DNA of 64,000 nucleotides from Blautia hydrogenotrophica DSM 10507 (GCF_034356035.1 NZ_CP136423.1:1922001-1986000); one strand, 5' to 3'. Positions 50,091-59,888 are shown, counted from the stretch's first letter. Notes: generated by a model not told the origin, from the sequence alone. Translations and numbers: made by a program.

Positions 50091-51224
50091 TTACTTTACT
50101 TGAATTGCTTTTTTCGGACACATCTCCTGGCAACAAAAGCATCGGATACATTTTCTGTAATTGTATACCGGTGCTTTTTTTCCAATGAACTTCAAAGCTT
50201 TTCCCTCTACCGGACAACTATCTACGCAAATTCCACAGCCAATGCATTTGTCCTCTAGAATATAAGGCTTCTTCTGGAATATATGAAAGAATTTCGCCAT
50301 CCATACCCACCAGTCACTCTTTTGAGGACTACGATCTACCACAAACTTAGGATTTCCAAATCTACGAACCGCCTCTTCCATGGAAATCTCACCGTCAGGA
50401 AGCAAAAGACAGATACGCTCTGGATGCCAATAACCCAGCCCCATCTTCTCCCCTTGATCGTTCGTGGGCACTAGTTGAGGTTTTAGATAAATCAAATGAC
50501 TGAACACACTATCCAATGCCACTGGGTCCTGAGACATTAAAATTACATTCATCGGCACCGGGTCCCCGGAGCCTGGCCCGTTTCCTTCCATGGCCATAAT
50601 TCCGTCCATAATGTGAAGTCTGGGCTTCACATGGAAATTCAAGTCCACCAGCATTCTGGCAAAGCTGTGGGCGTCTGGATACTTTGTATGTCCTTTTGCC
50701 TTATGAAATCCATAGATACAACCGTATAGATTTTTCACTGCACCGGTAATTCTCTCTAGCTGGTGCGTCTTCATCTTGCAGACATTAATCAAGGCATCTG
50801 ACTCCTCCACCTCAGCGGCCATCACAAATTCTTTCGCCTGTCTCCCCTGAGGAAAGTCCACCCGTACTCCCCGGTCAAAATCCACTGCCTGAACTCCCTG
50901 CTCACTTAAAATCTGGTCCATCCCACAAAGCTCCATCACCTTCCTGGCAGTACTCGTCCCGCAGGAATCCCCTACTTTTATCTGCCGATAGCCCTCCTCC
51001 TTTAATAAAAGGGCAAAAGCCCCCATAACCGCAGGATGCGTTATGACGGCTTTCTCAGTTTCTGACTTTTTCAGCAAATTGGGTTTCAACAAGATAGTTT
51101 CATTCTTTTTTACAATGGAAGACAGACCTCCTAAAAGTTCCAGTCCTCTTTTTAGTTGTCTCTTAAGCTCTTCTTCCTCATAAGCCTTACAAGGAAGCAA
51201 AACAACCTTGCTTCTTTTCTCCAT
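50091..51224 (-). CDS. DUF362 protein with 2x[4Fe-4S] ferredoxin domain
   Basis: A 377-residue protein. Residues 1-300 are a DUF362 domain (ILLKPNLLKKSETEKAVITHP, VKNLYGCIYG, RLHIMDGIMAMEGNGPGSGDP). The C-terminus has two cluster motifs, CIGCGICVDSCP and CIRCFCCQEMCPKKA. The family is found in anaerobes and its reaction is unknown; the Fe-S part suggests electron transfer. It begins 15 bp after the Enzyme I-like gene, so it is probably the last gene of the amidohydrolase-Pot operon. Its stop is 4 bp from the convergent methyltransferase stop. Confidence 0.85.
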   Translation of the reverse strand: MEKRSKVVLLPCKAYEEEELKRQLKRGLELLGGLSSIVKKNETILLKPNLLKKSETEKAVITHPAVMGAFALLLKEEGYRQIKVGDSCGTSTARKVMELCGMDQILSEQGVQAVDFDRGVRVDFPQGRQAKEFVMAAEVEESDALINVCKMKTHQLERITGAVKNLYGCIYGFHKAKGHTKYPDAHSFARMLVDLNFHVKPRLHIMDGIMAMEGNGPGSGDPVPMNVILMSQDPVALDSVFSHLIYLKPQLVPTNDQGEKMGLGYWHPERICLLLPDGEISMEEAVRRFGNPKFVVDRSPQKSDWWVWMAKFFHIFQKKPYILEDKCIGCGICVDSCPVEGKALKFIGKKAPVYNYRKCIRCFCCQEMCPKKAIQVK

Positions 51225-51239
51225 CTTATCCCTTTCCAG

Positions 51240-52871
51240 TCATTTCTCTTCTACTTTTCTCAAATCCAGATTACGCACGATCTTTCGGGCCGGCAAAATA
51301 CAGGCGGGCGCCATAGACAAAGCATCTACTCCCAGATTCAAAAAATAAGGAATCATCACATTTTCCGCAGCCAGCTCTCCGCAGACCAAAACCTTTTTAC
51401 CTGCCTCATGAGTAGACTTTATTACCATCTCCATCATTCGAAGAACACCCGGGTGATGTCTGTCAAACTTCCTTTCTAGTTGAGGATTCTGGGCATCCAT
51501 AGCTAAGACATACTGGGTCAGATCATTGGTTCCCAAGCTGATAAAGTCCGCTTTCTCAGCAAGTTCAGAGCTGATCATAGCCGCTGCTGGAGTCTCAACC
51601 ATGATGCCGTTGGGGATGTCTTTATAGGGGATCTCTCTTTGATCCAGACCTTTTTTCACATCTTCTACAATCTCCCAGATTTCTTCCACCTCCCACATAG
51701 AAGTGATCATTGGATACATAATCGCCAAATTTCCGTAGATGCTGGCACGGTAGATCGCTCGGATTTGGGCGCGAAACATCTTTTTTCGATCCAGGCAGAC
51801 CCGGATTCCTCGATTTCCCATGGCAGGATTCAGCTCCTGCGGCAGATTCATATAGTTCGCCTGCTTGTCTGCTCCCAGGTCCACCGTCCGAATGACGACT
51901 CTGCGGTCTCCCATGGTCTGCGCTACCTGACGGTATACCCGGTAAAGCTCTCCTTCTCTGGGATAGTTCTCTCTTCCCAGATATTGAAACTCACTGCGCA
52001 GTAGACCGATTCCTGACGCACCATTAGTCAGAACACTGTCCAAATCCTCCAGATTTGCAATGTTCGCCAAAAGCTCAACCTTCGTTCCGTCTTTGGTCAC
52101 ATCTTCCGCGTCTCTTAGTTTCAACAATTCTTCCTGTTTTTTCAAGTCACAGACCTGTTTTTCCTGGTAGACTTTCAAGGTGTCCGTATCAGGCTCCACA
52201 TAGAGCGTGCCATTGTACCCATCCACGATTCCGATACAGCCATCCCATTCTACGTCCACCTCCAATCCGATCAACACCGGAATGTTGATCGTCTTCGCCA
52301 AGATAGAAGTGTGAGAAATCGCTGAACCCTGCTTTGTCACAATCGCCAGCAGCTTCTTCTGGTCCACCTCCATCACATGTGCCGGCGAGAGTTCCCGGGA
52401 AACCAGAATCACAGGCTCCTCTCCTTGAATCCGGTCCCGGCTGATACTATCCAAAATTCCAATCAACTGATCTGAGATATACCGGATACTCTCCACTCTG
52501 GCCTGCACATAAGGGTCATCCAACTTTGCAAAAGTCGTAGACAGCTCATCCTTTGTGGTAGCAATCGCATAGGATACATTCACCTTCTCCGACTGTACCA
52601 TACTCTCAATTGCCCGGATAAAACTGCTGTTTTCCAAAAGCTGGATGTACGTCTCAATCCGCCTGAGTGTCCTCCCCAGCTCCGCCTGTTCCTTTTTATG
52701 CCAGTCCTGCAACTCCTCAATCGCTTTTTTTCTGGCCTTTTGAAAACGTATCAACTCACTTTGTGTATCTGTGACCGTATACTTATGAATATGCTGTTCG
52801 CATCCGCGGTAAAACTGTATCTTACCTATCGCTATTCCTGGAAACGTCCCTACTCCGTGATAGACATTCAT
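51240..52871 (-). CDS. PTS Enzyme I-like phosphotransferase
   Basis: A 543-residue protein with the Enzyme I layout: an HPr-binding helical domain, the phosphohistidine loop with H187 in GSAISHTSILAKT (position close to the known His189), then the PEP-binding barrel with GASGIGLLRSEFQYLGR and VCGELAAENVM. It would start a phosphorelay from PEP. No HPr or EII gene is in the window. Its position inside an operon for amidohydrolases and a polyamine-type importer is unusual. It starts 62 bp after potD. Confidence 0.85.
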   Translation of the reverse strand: MNVYHGVGTFPGIAIGKIQFYRGCEQHIHKYTVTDTQSELIRFQKARKKAIEELQDWHKKEQAELGRTLRRIETYIQLLENSSFIRAIESMVQSEKVNVSYAIATTKDELSTTFAKLDDPYVQARVESIRYISDQLIGILDSISRDRIQGEEPVILVSRELSPAHVMEVDQKKLLAIVTKQGSAISHTSILAKTINIPVLIGLEVDVEWDGCIGIVDGYNGTLYVEPDTDTLKVYQEKQVCDLKKQEELLKLRDAEDVTKDGTKVELLANIANLEDLDSVLTNGASGIGLLRSEFQYLGRENYPREGELYRVYRQVAQTMGDRRVVIRTVDLGADKQANYMNLPQELNPAMGNRGIRVCLDRKKMFRAQIRAIYRASIYGNLAIMYPMITSMWEVEEIWEIVEDVKKGLDQREIPYKDIPNGIMVETPAAAMISSELAEKADFISLGTNDLTQYVLAMDAQNPQLERKFDRHHPGVLRMMEMVIKSTHEAGKKVLVCGELAAENVMIPYFLNLGVDALSMAPACILPARKIVRNLDLRKVEEK

Positions 52872-52933
52872 CGCTTGTCACCCCCGCTTGACGATCTTTC
52901 TTATATTTCAACCTACTTTCTTTGCATTCTGTC

Positions 52934-53980
52934 TCAGTCACAAGCCGCTTTAAACTCCGTCCAGTTTTTGTTATACTGAATATCCGCCTCTTCACTTACA
53001 TTCTGGACAATTTCACCTTTGTTCACGGAATCCGGCACCACCAAATTCGGATCTACCAGCTCGTCCGCCGCCTTGTTGGTACTGTAATAGCCGATACTAT
53101 TAAAACACTGCGCCGCCACCTCTGGTTCGAGAATGTAGTCGAGGAACTGATAAGCCGCCTCCTCATTTGGAGCTTCCTTCGGAATAAACATATTCATGAT
53201 ACCAAAGCCCAATCCTTCCTCTGGGTATACCACTTTCAAATCCGGATTTTCCTGGAGTGCCAAAGTCACTTGGGATGTGTACAGGAATCCGACACTGGCC
53301 TCCCCATTCAGCAGAGCATTCTGTGTGTTATCGTCCTGAATCAGACGCACATTCGGTGCCAGCTCCAACAGCTTCTCTCCCGTCTCCTTAATCACATCTA
53401 CATCTTCCTCATTCATACTCCTTCCCATGGCAAGCTGAGTAATTCCATTGATTACGCGGTAGTTCGCCGTAAGGGCAATGCTGTCTTTCAGTGATGGATC
53501 CCAGAGATCTTTGTAACCCTTGATCTCGATATCCACCTGCTCAGGATCATAGACAATCAACGGAATTCCTGCCCCATAGGGAACCGTATAGGCATCCTCC
53601 GGATCATAAAACTGCCCCTGATACAGCGGATTCACATTTCCGATATTCTCCAATTTTTCCTTGTCCAGCTTCTGGGCTAGCTCCTGCTGTATTACCGTTT
53701 CCAAAATATAATCGTCGGCAATTACCACATCATAATCTCCGCCCTCTGCCTGGGCCAGCTTTTCTAACATGGTCTCGTCCGTGTCAAAGTTGGAGTAGAT
53801 AATCTTGATGCCGGTCTCCTCCTCAAATCCGTCTAAGACCTCCTGGGGAAACATAGCTTCCCAGGTATACAGTACCATTTCCCCTGCATCCTTATCAGAG
53901 CTTCCACCTGAGCATCCACTCAGCATAGAAGTTCCCAGCACTGTCATCCCTAATATTCCTGCTATCACTTTCTTTTTCAT
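52934..53980 (-). CDS. Spermidine/putrescine-type binding lipoprotein
   Basis: A 348-residue PotD-like lipoprotein with lipobox MLSGC (Cys23) and a Ser/Asp linker. The PotD-type core includes LYTWEAMFPQEVLDGFEEETGIKIIYSNFDTDETMLEKL and YDVVIADDYILE. PotD proteins bind polyamines or similar cations. Because the operon also carries D-aminoacylase and M20 amidohydrolase genes, the ligand might be an acylated amine or amino acid rather than free spermidine. It is the last of the four transporter genes. Confidence 0.86.
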   Translation of the reverse strand: MKKKVIAGILGMTVLGTSMLSGCSGGSSDKDAGEMVLYTWEAMFPQEVLDGFEEETGIKIIYSNFDTDETMLEKLAQAEGGDYDVVIADDYILETVIQQELAQKLDKEKLENIGNVNPLYQGQFYDPEDAYTVPYGAGIPLIVYDPEQVDIEIKGYKDLWDPSLKDSIALTANYRVINGITQLAMGRSMNEEDVDVIKETGEKLLELAPNVRLIQDDNTQNALLNGEASVGFLYTSQVTLALQENPDLKVVYPEEGLGFGIMNMFIPKEAPNEEAAYQFLDYILEPEVAAQCFNSIGYYSTNKAADELVDPNLVVPDSVNKGEIVQNVSEEADIQYNKNWTEFKAACD

Positions 53981-53991
53981 TGAATCCTCCT

Positions 53992-54795
53992 TTATAATTC
54001 CCTATTCTTTTTAGTTATCCCTCTGCCGCTGAGCCTGCGTACCAGAGAGTATAGTAATAATATACCAACACTGACCACCAACATCAAGGTACACAGTGCA
54101 TTGATTTCCGGAGTCACCCCGGTCTTCATCTGTGTGTAAACCTTAATCGGCAGCGTGCTAAGCCTCGGACCATTTACAAACACGCTAATTACCACATCAT
54201 CCATAGACATCGCAAATGCCAGCAGAGAGCCGGACAGAACCGCCGGCATAATCAAAGGCAGTGTGATATCAAAAAAGGTTCTTCTGGGCGTAGCCCCCAA
54301 GTCCATCGCTGCCTCCTCTAAAGATTTGTCCATTCCCACGAGCCGTGCTTTTACTTCCATCAGGATATACGGGACACAAAACACCGTGTGTGAAATCAAA
54401 AGCGTCAGCATTCCAAAAGGCAGGTTCAACTGAGAGAAAAACGCCAGAAACACCATGCCCAGAATAATCTCCGGCGTCATAAGCGGCAGAATAGACACAT
54501 ATTCCAAAAGTCCTTTGCTTTTGTAATTGAGCTTCGCCATCCCCACAGCTCCCAGCGTCCCAATCACTGCCGAGAGCAGACAGCTTAACACTCCCAAAAT
54601 AAGACTGTTTCCCAATGCCTCCATCAGACTACTGTTCTGAAACAGTTTCTCATACCACTGAAGAGAAAAGCCCTTCCAGCCCACTGTCAGTCTGGAATCG
54701 TTGAAAGAAAAGACAATCACCACGAGAATTGGCAGATACATCAGCAAAAAGACCAGTCCTAGATAGAGATTGGATAATTTCGAATTTTTTTTCAA
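53992..54795 (-). CDS. potC: Polyamine-type ABC transporter permease (PotC)
   Basis: A 267-residue permease with six likely helices, the N-terminal YLPILVVIVFSFNDSRLTVGWKGFSLQWYEKLF typical of PotC, and the EAA-like loop AAMDLGATPRRTFFDITLPLIMPAV. It overlaps the potB-like gene by 4 bp. It forms the channel with the B subunit. Confidence 0.87.
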   Translation of the reverse strand: MKKNSKLSNLYLGLVFLLMYLPILVVIVFSFNDSRLTVGWKGFSLQWYEKLFQNSSLMEALGNSLILGVLSCLLSAVIGTLGAVGMAKLNYKSKGLLEYVSILPLMTPEIILGMVFLAFFSQLNLPFGMLTLLISHTVFCVPYILMEVKARLVGMDKSLEEAAMDLGATPRRTFFDITLPLIMPAVLSGSLLAFAMSMDDVVISVFVNGPRLSTLPIKVYTQMKTGVTPEINALCTLMLVVSVGILLLYSLVRRLSGRGITKKNREL

Positions 54796-55646
54796 TACAG
54801 TCCCTCCAAATCTTTTACTTTCGTCAGCCTACGGTACAGATAGATCATCAGAGAGGTTAAAATTGTCAATACCACTGCAAGCGCGGCAGCGAACGGCCAA
54901 TTGCTTCCTCTAGTCATCTGATCTTGAATCAGGCTTCCCACCAGAACAATCTTATTACCTCCCAGGATATCCGCGATGAAAAACAGTCCCATGGAAGGGA
55001 TAAAGGTGAGAATCACTCCGGACAGAAGGCCCGGCAGTGTTAGTTTCAGCGTAATATTCCGAAAGGTCTGAAAAGCGGTGGCTCCCAGATCTCTCGACGC
55101 TTCAATCAAAGACCAATCTAGTTTCTCTGCACTGGAATACACAGACAAAATCATAAAAGGCAGCAGCACATAGACCATGCCGATGACAATTGCCGGATAG
55201 CTGTAGAGAATCTTCAAAGGTTCCTCAATAATTCCCAGCTTCATCAACACCCCGTTTAACATTCCCTTTGTCTGCAAAATAATAATCCATCCATAGAGAC
55301 GAATCAGCGAATTTACCCAAAAAGGCAGCATCAAAAGAAGCATCGCCCTTGGCTTCCATTTTTCTGAAAGCTTCGCCATAAAATAGCCAAATGGATAGCC
55401 GAGCAATATAATCACGATCGTACTGGTAAGCGCCAGCTGAAAGGACTGTGCAAAGGTCTGAAGATACACCGGCTCTAAGATTCTAGTATAGTTTTCCAGA
55501 GTAAAGCTCCAAGTCACCCCATACCCTTCATTGTTCGTGGCAAGGCTCAAAGCCACCATATAGATCAAAGGTGCGGCGACGAACACAATGGTAAATAAAA
55601 ACAGCGGGAGAGACATCAGCACTCCTCTTCGGTTATCATTTCTCAT
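54792..55646 (-). CDS. potB: Polyamine-type ABC transporter permease (PotB)
   Basis: A 284-residue permease with six likely helices. The extracellular WSFTLENYTRILEPVYLQTF and the EAA-like EASRDLGATAFQTFRNITLKLTLPGL match PotB. Spacing of 6 bp to the ATPase gene shows one transcription unit. The C-type partner overlaps its stop by 4 bp. Confidence 0.87.
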   Translation of the reverse strand: MRNDNRRGVLMSLPLFLFTIVFVAAPLIYMVALSLATNNEGYGVTWSFTLENYTRILEPVYLQTFAQSFQLALTSTIVIILLGYPFGYFMAKLSEKWKPRAMLLLMLPFWVNSLIRLYGWIIILQTKGMLNGVLMKLGIIEEPLKILYSYPAIVIGMVYVLLPFMILSVYSSAEKLDWSLIEASRDLGATAFQTFRNITLKLTLPGLLSGVILTFIPSMGLFFIADILGGNKIVLVGSLIQDQMTRGSNWPFAAALAVVLTILTSLMIYLYRRLTKVKDLEGLY

Positions 55647-55652
55647 ATTTTT

Positions 55653-56720
55653 TCACCCTCTATCAACCAAAACCGCTTGGTTGGATTCCCATCGAAAACA
55701 GACTTTCTGGCCCACTTGGACATTGGCGTCAATCCCATACCTGCTGGATACCAAGGTGCTCCCATCTTCTGCTCTAAGAACCATCCGAAGCAGTCCACCT
55801 GAGAAAGTCTTTTCTTCCACCGTCGCTTCCAGACCACAGCCACAATCCTCATCCAAACTGATATTCTCGCTGCGGACAGCCAAAGTCACCTGCTCTCCAG
55901 GCCGAAGAGTCTCTCCATTTAAATCTACCAAAGCCTTGCCTTTACAGGCGACCACCAAAGCCTTATCTTGCACCACACGTTCCACGACACCCTTGATGAT
56001 ATTGGCATTTCCCACAAAAGTAGCTACAAAACTAGTTTTAGGATGATTATAGACCTCATCTGGACATCCAATCTGTTCAAATACTCCTTGATTCATCACC
56101 ACAATACGGTCAGACATGTTAATGGCCTCTTCTTGGTCATGAGTGATATAGATGAACGTGATTCCCAACCTCTTTTGCAGCTTTTTCAGTTCTGATTGCA
56201 TGGTCCTTCGCAGCTGTAAGTCCAACGCTCCTAAAGGTTCATCCAGCAGAAGAACCTTTGGATTGTTTACGAGAGCTCTGGCGATGGCCACCCGTTGTTT
56301 TTGTCCCCCTGACAGCTCAGAAGGTTTTCTCTTTTCAAATCCCTCCAACTGAACAAGTTCTAACATCTCTTTTACTTTTCTTTGAATCTCACTTTTTGGC
56401 ACCTTTCGAATTTTCAGCCCGTATCCCACATTGTCTGCCACACTCATATGGGGAAACAGCGCGTAATTTTGAAAGACTGTATTTACATCCCGGCAGTTTG
56501 GCTCTAGGTTTGTCACATCTTTTCCCTCCAGCAGTACCTGACCACTATCTGGGTTCTCCAATCCAGCAATGATTCTCAGTGTCGTCGTTTTTCCGCATCC
56601 GGAAGGCCCTAAAAAAGTGATAAACTCTCCTCGCTGGATTGACAGACTGATACCTTCCAGCACATCCACCCCGTCAAATTTCTTCTTGATGTCTCTAATC
56701 TCTAACAGTAGTTCACCCAT
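55653..56720 (-). CDS. potA: Polyamine-type ABC transporter ATPase (PotA)
   Basis: A 355-residue ATPase with Walker A FLGPSGCGKTTTLRIIAGL, signature LSGGQKQRVAIARAL, Walker B VLLLDEPLGALD and H-loop THDQEEA, plus a C-terminal TOBE domain (GEQVTLAVRSENISLDE). It is the first transporter gene, 12 bp after the D-aminoacylase gene. The order aminoacylase-potA-potB-potC-potD in one unit argues that the import system and the hydrolases share a substrate. Confidence 0.88.
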   Translation of the reverse strand: MGELLLEIRDIKKKFDGVDVLEGISLSIQRGEFITFLGPSGCGKTTTLRIIAGLENPDSGQVLLEGKDVTNLEPNCRDVNTVFQNYALFPHMSVADNVGYGLKIRKVPKSEIQRKVKEMLELVQLEGFEKRKPSELSGGQKQRVAIARALVNNPKVLLLDEPLGALDLQLRRTMQSELKKLQKRLGITFIYITHDQEEAINMSDRIVVMNQGVFEQIGCPDEVYNHPKTSFVATFVGNANIIKGVVERVVQDKALVVACKGKALVDLNGETLRPGEQVTLAVRSENISLDEDCGCGLEATVEEKTFSGGLLRMVLRAEDGSTLVSSRYGIDANVQVGQKVCFRWESNQAVLVDRG

Positions 56721-56732
56721 GATTCCAGTCTC

Positions 56733-58082
56733 CTATTTTTTAATTATTTTTCCACTACATGCCCCGGTATACTCCCCATTCTTCACCGTCAACACTCCGT
56801 CCACGAACACATAAGGAATTCCCTCCGGTCTCGCGTCCGGGGCGCCTCGATGGGGATAATCCGCCTTGTCGCAGATTTTCTCAGCGTCAAACAGTGTCAA
56901 ATCCGCATCTTTTCCCACGGAAATTTCCCCTTTCTGCGCGAATCCAAAAACTTGGGCCGGCATCCAGGTGGCCTTATACACTGCCTTTTCTAGTGACAGT
57001 AGTTTTCTCTCCCGGACCATCTCTTTCAAATACTTGGGAAAAGTCCCGGCGATCTGCGGATGTCCTTCACCCTTAGCATAGGCTCCGATGTCTGTGGAGG
57101 GCATCACATAGGGCTTCACCAGACAGTCATAGACCTCCTGTTCTTCCCCCTCAAAAAAGATGATCGCTTCTTTTGGGTACTCCTTCTTCATATGGTGGTA
57201 TAGTTCTTCGCTCATGATCTGTCCTTTGTATTTTCCAGTGGCCACAACCATCTGCTCCCAATGCCAGTGATTGTTTTGAATATTAGCCAAATCAAAAGTC
57301 GCCGTGTCAAAATAAGTCGTCCAGTTCGTATACATTCCGCTGTCCATCTGAATTCGCAGCCCTTCTCTTCTAGCTTTCTCTACCATTCTAAGACCTTCCT
57401 GTACCAGACCGTTACAATATTGATAGACAAAGTGTGAAATTAAAATGTCCACTTTCGTCTCTCTCGCCACCTGAAACAGCTCATACAAAGAATACATATC
57501 TTTGTCAGTCAAAAGCCTGGTGTGAACCGGGCAAATCCTTCCATATCTCTCACAGATTCTGGCCAGTTCCATCACTTCGTCCAGACTACTTCCTGGAACA
57601 TAGTCCAGGCCGAAAGAGACACCGCAGGCTCCATCCTGCAACGCTTTTTCTGCTAAAATCCCCATTTTTTCCACTTGCTCTTTCGTGGCCGGCCGATACC
57701 TGTCTACCGCACCTGCCCTCTCTCGAAGTGACGTCTGATGACCGATCAACATAGCCTGGTGAATGGGAAAGCCTATTTCTTCCTGTTCTCGGAAAAATGC
57801 ATTTAAATCCACAGGGGAACAGCCACAATTACCTCCAACTGTCGTCGTAATCCCCTGACACACAGAGAGAATACCCGCATAGTTGTCCCCGTCTACATGG
57901 CTGTGGACATCAATGAAGCCTGGCGAGACTGTAAGCCCATTTGCATCAATGACCGATTCGGCCTCCAAAGGCCTGTCTGAAATTTGTACAATTTTTCCTT
58001 CCTGAATGCCGATGTTCCTTTGGTGTCTGGTCTTAGTGAGAACGTCGACCATCACCCCATGGTTAATCGCTGTCGTCAACAT
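56733..58082 (-). CDS. D-aminoacylase-type amidohydrolase
   Basis: A 449-residue amidohydrolase of the N-acyl-D-amino acid deacylase group. The metal motif is FIDVHSHVDGD, with GGNCGCSPVD following, then GVSFGLDYVPGSS, and a later ISHF and C-terminal KDADLTLFDAE. These enzymes release D-amino acids from their N-acyl or N-formyl forms. It lies between the M20 gene and potA. D- or L-specificity and acyl group are unknown. A dihydroorotase-like alternative is possible. Confidence 0.86.
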   Translation of the reverse strand: MLTTAINHGVMVDVLTKTRHQRNIGIQEGKIVQISDRPLEAESVIDANGLTVSPGFIDVHSHVDGDNYAGILSVCQGITTTVGGNCGCSPVDLNAFFREQEEIGFPIHQAMLIGHQTSLRERAGAVDRYRPATKEQVEKMGILAEKALQDGACGVSFGLDYVPGSSLDEVMELARICERYGRICPVHTRLLTDKDMYSLYELFQVARETKVDILISHFVYQYCNGLVQEGLRMVEKARREGLRIQMDSGMYTNWTTYFDTATFDLANIQNNHWHWEQMVVATGKYKGQIMSEELYHHMKKEYPKEAIIFFEGEEQEVYDCLVKPYVMPSTDIGAYAKGEGHPQIAGTFPKYLKEMVRERKLLSLEKAVYKATWMPAQVFGFAQKGEISVGKDADLTLFDAEKICDKADYPHRGAPDARPEGIPYVFVDGVLTVKNGEYTGACSGKIIKK

Positions 58083-58112
58083 CTTTCCATCATCACTTTC
58101 TCTATTGTATTT

Positions 58113-59417
58113 CTATTCCGTTCTGCTATGAATATATCTTACATAGGCTTCCCGGTCAAAGACTGGTTCGAATTCCCTGAGAATTTCCCTAGCCTGGGCA
58201 GCATTTTTTCTCAGTAACTTATAGGTAGTCAAAGCCAGCATTTTCGCCGGCAAAATATAGGCGGTATCCGTATCTGTGATGCGAAAATCCGCCCCGTGAA
58301 GGCTCCCTTCAAACCCACGGAATGTGAAATTCAGCACAGGCATCAGATGAGTCAAATCTCCCACATCTGTGCTGGCATTGTTGTGATCCGTAAGCTCTAC
58401 TTCCCGATAAGTAGCCCCTAGATCTCTCGCTGCCTCCACCAGTGCAGAATCCGCTTTACGGACTCTGACCGGCATATATCCTTGAAGATTCTTCCGGATG
58501 ATTTTGCCTCCAAAAGCCATAGCTGCTGCGTCAAAAGCCCGGTCGATCTTCTCTTTCGCGTCCTCAATGCCTTTTAGCGTCTTGGCCCTGACTTTCTCCT
58601 CCATCACGACTTTATCCGGCACGCTGTTGAGCACTTCTCCGCCTTCCCGAACTAGGCTGTGAACTCGAACATGCTCGTCATCCCGAAAAGTCTCCCTCAT
58701 CAGTCCGATCATATTCATAGCACTGGCCGCGATATTTACCGCGTTTACTCCTTCCCAAGGAGAGATCGCCGCATGGGCTGCCTTTCCCCGGATTATCACC
58801 AGCTCAGAGGAAAATCCATTACAGGAAGGATTTCCCAGATACAAATCCTCTTCCACCGGAACCATATGTACATGAGTCGTCAAAGCGATGTCAGTGTGGT
58901 CAAAAGCACCGACTCGAATCAACTCGCTTTTTCCTGTTCCTGGAAATCCGATATTCTCTTCCCGGGCTAATTTTTCTCTCTTCCTAGCATCGATATACTC
59001 TTCCGCCGGAACCGCAAAAAAAGATACGGACCCAGACAGGGAAGCTCTCACTTCCTCATCGGCCAAAGCCAATGCAGCGCCTATCATAGCCGCCAACTGT
59101 GCGTGGTGTCCGCATGCGTGTGCCACTCCCGTGACAGAATCCGCCATCGGATGCTCCCTGCACCCGATCGCGTCCAGTTCCCCAATAATAGTGACATTCG
59201 GTCCATCCTGCTCCATCCAGTCCGCACGTACACCGGTACGAGCCAAACCGGTATGTACCTTCAGATTTAAGCCACGCAAAAAATCTGCAACTTTAGCTGC
59301 AGTTCTCTCCTCATAAAATCCCTCTTCTGGATGCCGATAAATATCCTCCGCGAACTCAATGAGCTCCTTTGCGTGGGCATCGATGATAGCCTCTATCTTT
59401 CTCTCAATTTTATCCAT
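58113..59417 (-). CDS. M20-family amidohydrolase (p-aminobenzoyl-glutamate hydrolase-like)
   Basis: A 434-residue M20D metallo-amidohydrolase. The start at 59417 follows GAGGAG; the 10-residue longer frame is not family-like. Visible metal and catalytic regions are GELDAIGCREHPMA, AHACGHHAQLAA, VPAEEYID and ELTDHNNASTDVGD. The closest group by architecture includes AbgB-like hydrolases, which release amino acids from N-acyl conjugates. It is the first gene of the operon, ahead of the D-aminoacylase and the Pot importer. Confidence 0.85.
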   Translation of the reverse strand: MDKIERKIEAIIDAHAKELIEFAEDIYRHPEEGFYEERTAAKVADFLRGLNLKVHTGLARTGVRADWMEQDGPNVTIIGELDAIGCREHPMADSVTGVAHACGHHAQLAAMIGAALALADEEVRASLSGSVSFFAVPAEEYIDARKREKLAREENIGFPGTGKSELIRVGAFDHTDIALTTHVHMVPVEEDLYLGNPSCNGFSSELVIIRGKAAHAAISPWEGVNAVNIAASAMNMIGLMRETFRDDEHVRVHSLVREGGEVLNSVPDKVVMEEKVRAKTLKGIEDAKEKIDRAFDAAAMAFGGKIIRKNLQGYMPVRVRKADSALVEAARDLGATYREVELTDHNNASTDVGDLTHLMPVLNFTFRGFEGSLHGADFRITDTDTAYILPAKMLALTTYKLLRKNAAQAREILREFEPVFDREAYVRYIHSRTE

Positions 59418-59531
59418 ATTTTCTCCTCTGCGACATATTGCATCCATTCTATCATACCTGCTCCTTTCTTACAATACCTTGTAAATAGCTAACCGCAAAC
59501 AAAAAAAATAAAACCCTAAAATACAAAAAGC

Positions 59532-59564
59532 CGGAATCCTTGTCTCGATTCACAAGTGATTCCG
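59532..59564 (-). terminator. Terminator of the tRNA cluster
   Basis: CGGAATC-C-TTGT pairs with ACAAGT-GATTCCG with one bulge; on the minus strand CTTTTTGTATTTT follows. It lies 58 bp after the last tRNA. Confidence 0.78.
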
Positions 59565-59621
59565 ACCTATCACACAAGTCTAGAAAACAGCCACTAGAGC
59601 TTTTCTCCTATGACAGAATAA

Positions 59622-59694
59622 AGCTGGAAAAGGGACTTGAACCCTCGACCCCTTCATTACGAGTGAAGTGCTCTACCGACTGAGCTATTCCAGC
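59622..59694 (-). tRNA. tRNA-Thr (anticodon CGT)
   Basis: A 73-nt cloverleaf: GCTGGAA acceptor with TTCCAGC, D-arm AGCTCAGTCGGTAGAGC, anticodon stem CTTCA/TGAAG around CTCGTAA, and GAGGGTTCAAGTCCCTT. The CGT anticodon reads ACG. No CCA is encoded. It is identical to the copy at 59889. Confidence 0.95.
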
Positions 59695-59715
59695 TTACAA
59701 TTAACAAAACATCAC

Positions 59716-59754
59716 AAATCCGAATCTGTCACCTACTGGCAAAGATTCGGATTT
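59716..59754 (-). other. Long hairpin between tRNA genes
   Basis: AAATCCGAATCT and its complement form a perfect 12-bp stem with a 15-nt loop between tRNA-Ala and the downstream tRNA-Thr. On the minus strand no T-run follows, so a processing signal or pause site is more likely than a terminator. Confidence 0.6.
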
Positions 59755-59759
59755 AAAAA

Positions 59760-59832
59760 TGGAGCATATGGGATTCGAACCCACGGCCTCAACAATGCGA
59801 ATGTTGCGCGCTCCCAACTGCGCTAATGCCCC
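59760..59832 (-). tRNA. tRNA-Ala (anticodon CGC)
   Basis: A 73-nt cloverleaf. The acceptor GGGGCAT pairs with ATGCTCC and shows the G3-U70 pair that identifies alanine tRNAs. Anticodon loop TTCGCAT gives CGC, reading GCG. Discriminator A; no encoded CCA. It lies between two identical tRNA-Thr genes. Confidence 0.94.
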
Positions 59833-59888
59833 CGGTCAGCCCCACAGGGCAACACGCCCTGACCAAAAAATATCTCTGTTGGCTGCAA

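Noticed and set aside
59600..59620. Another copy of the 191-bp repeat near the tRNAs
   Set aside because: Only a short TCCTATGACAGAA stretch matches; too little to call a repeat.
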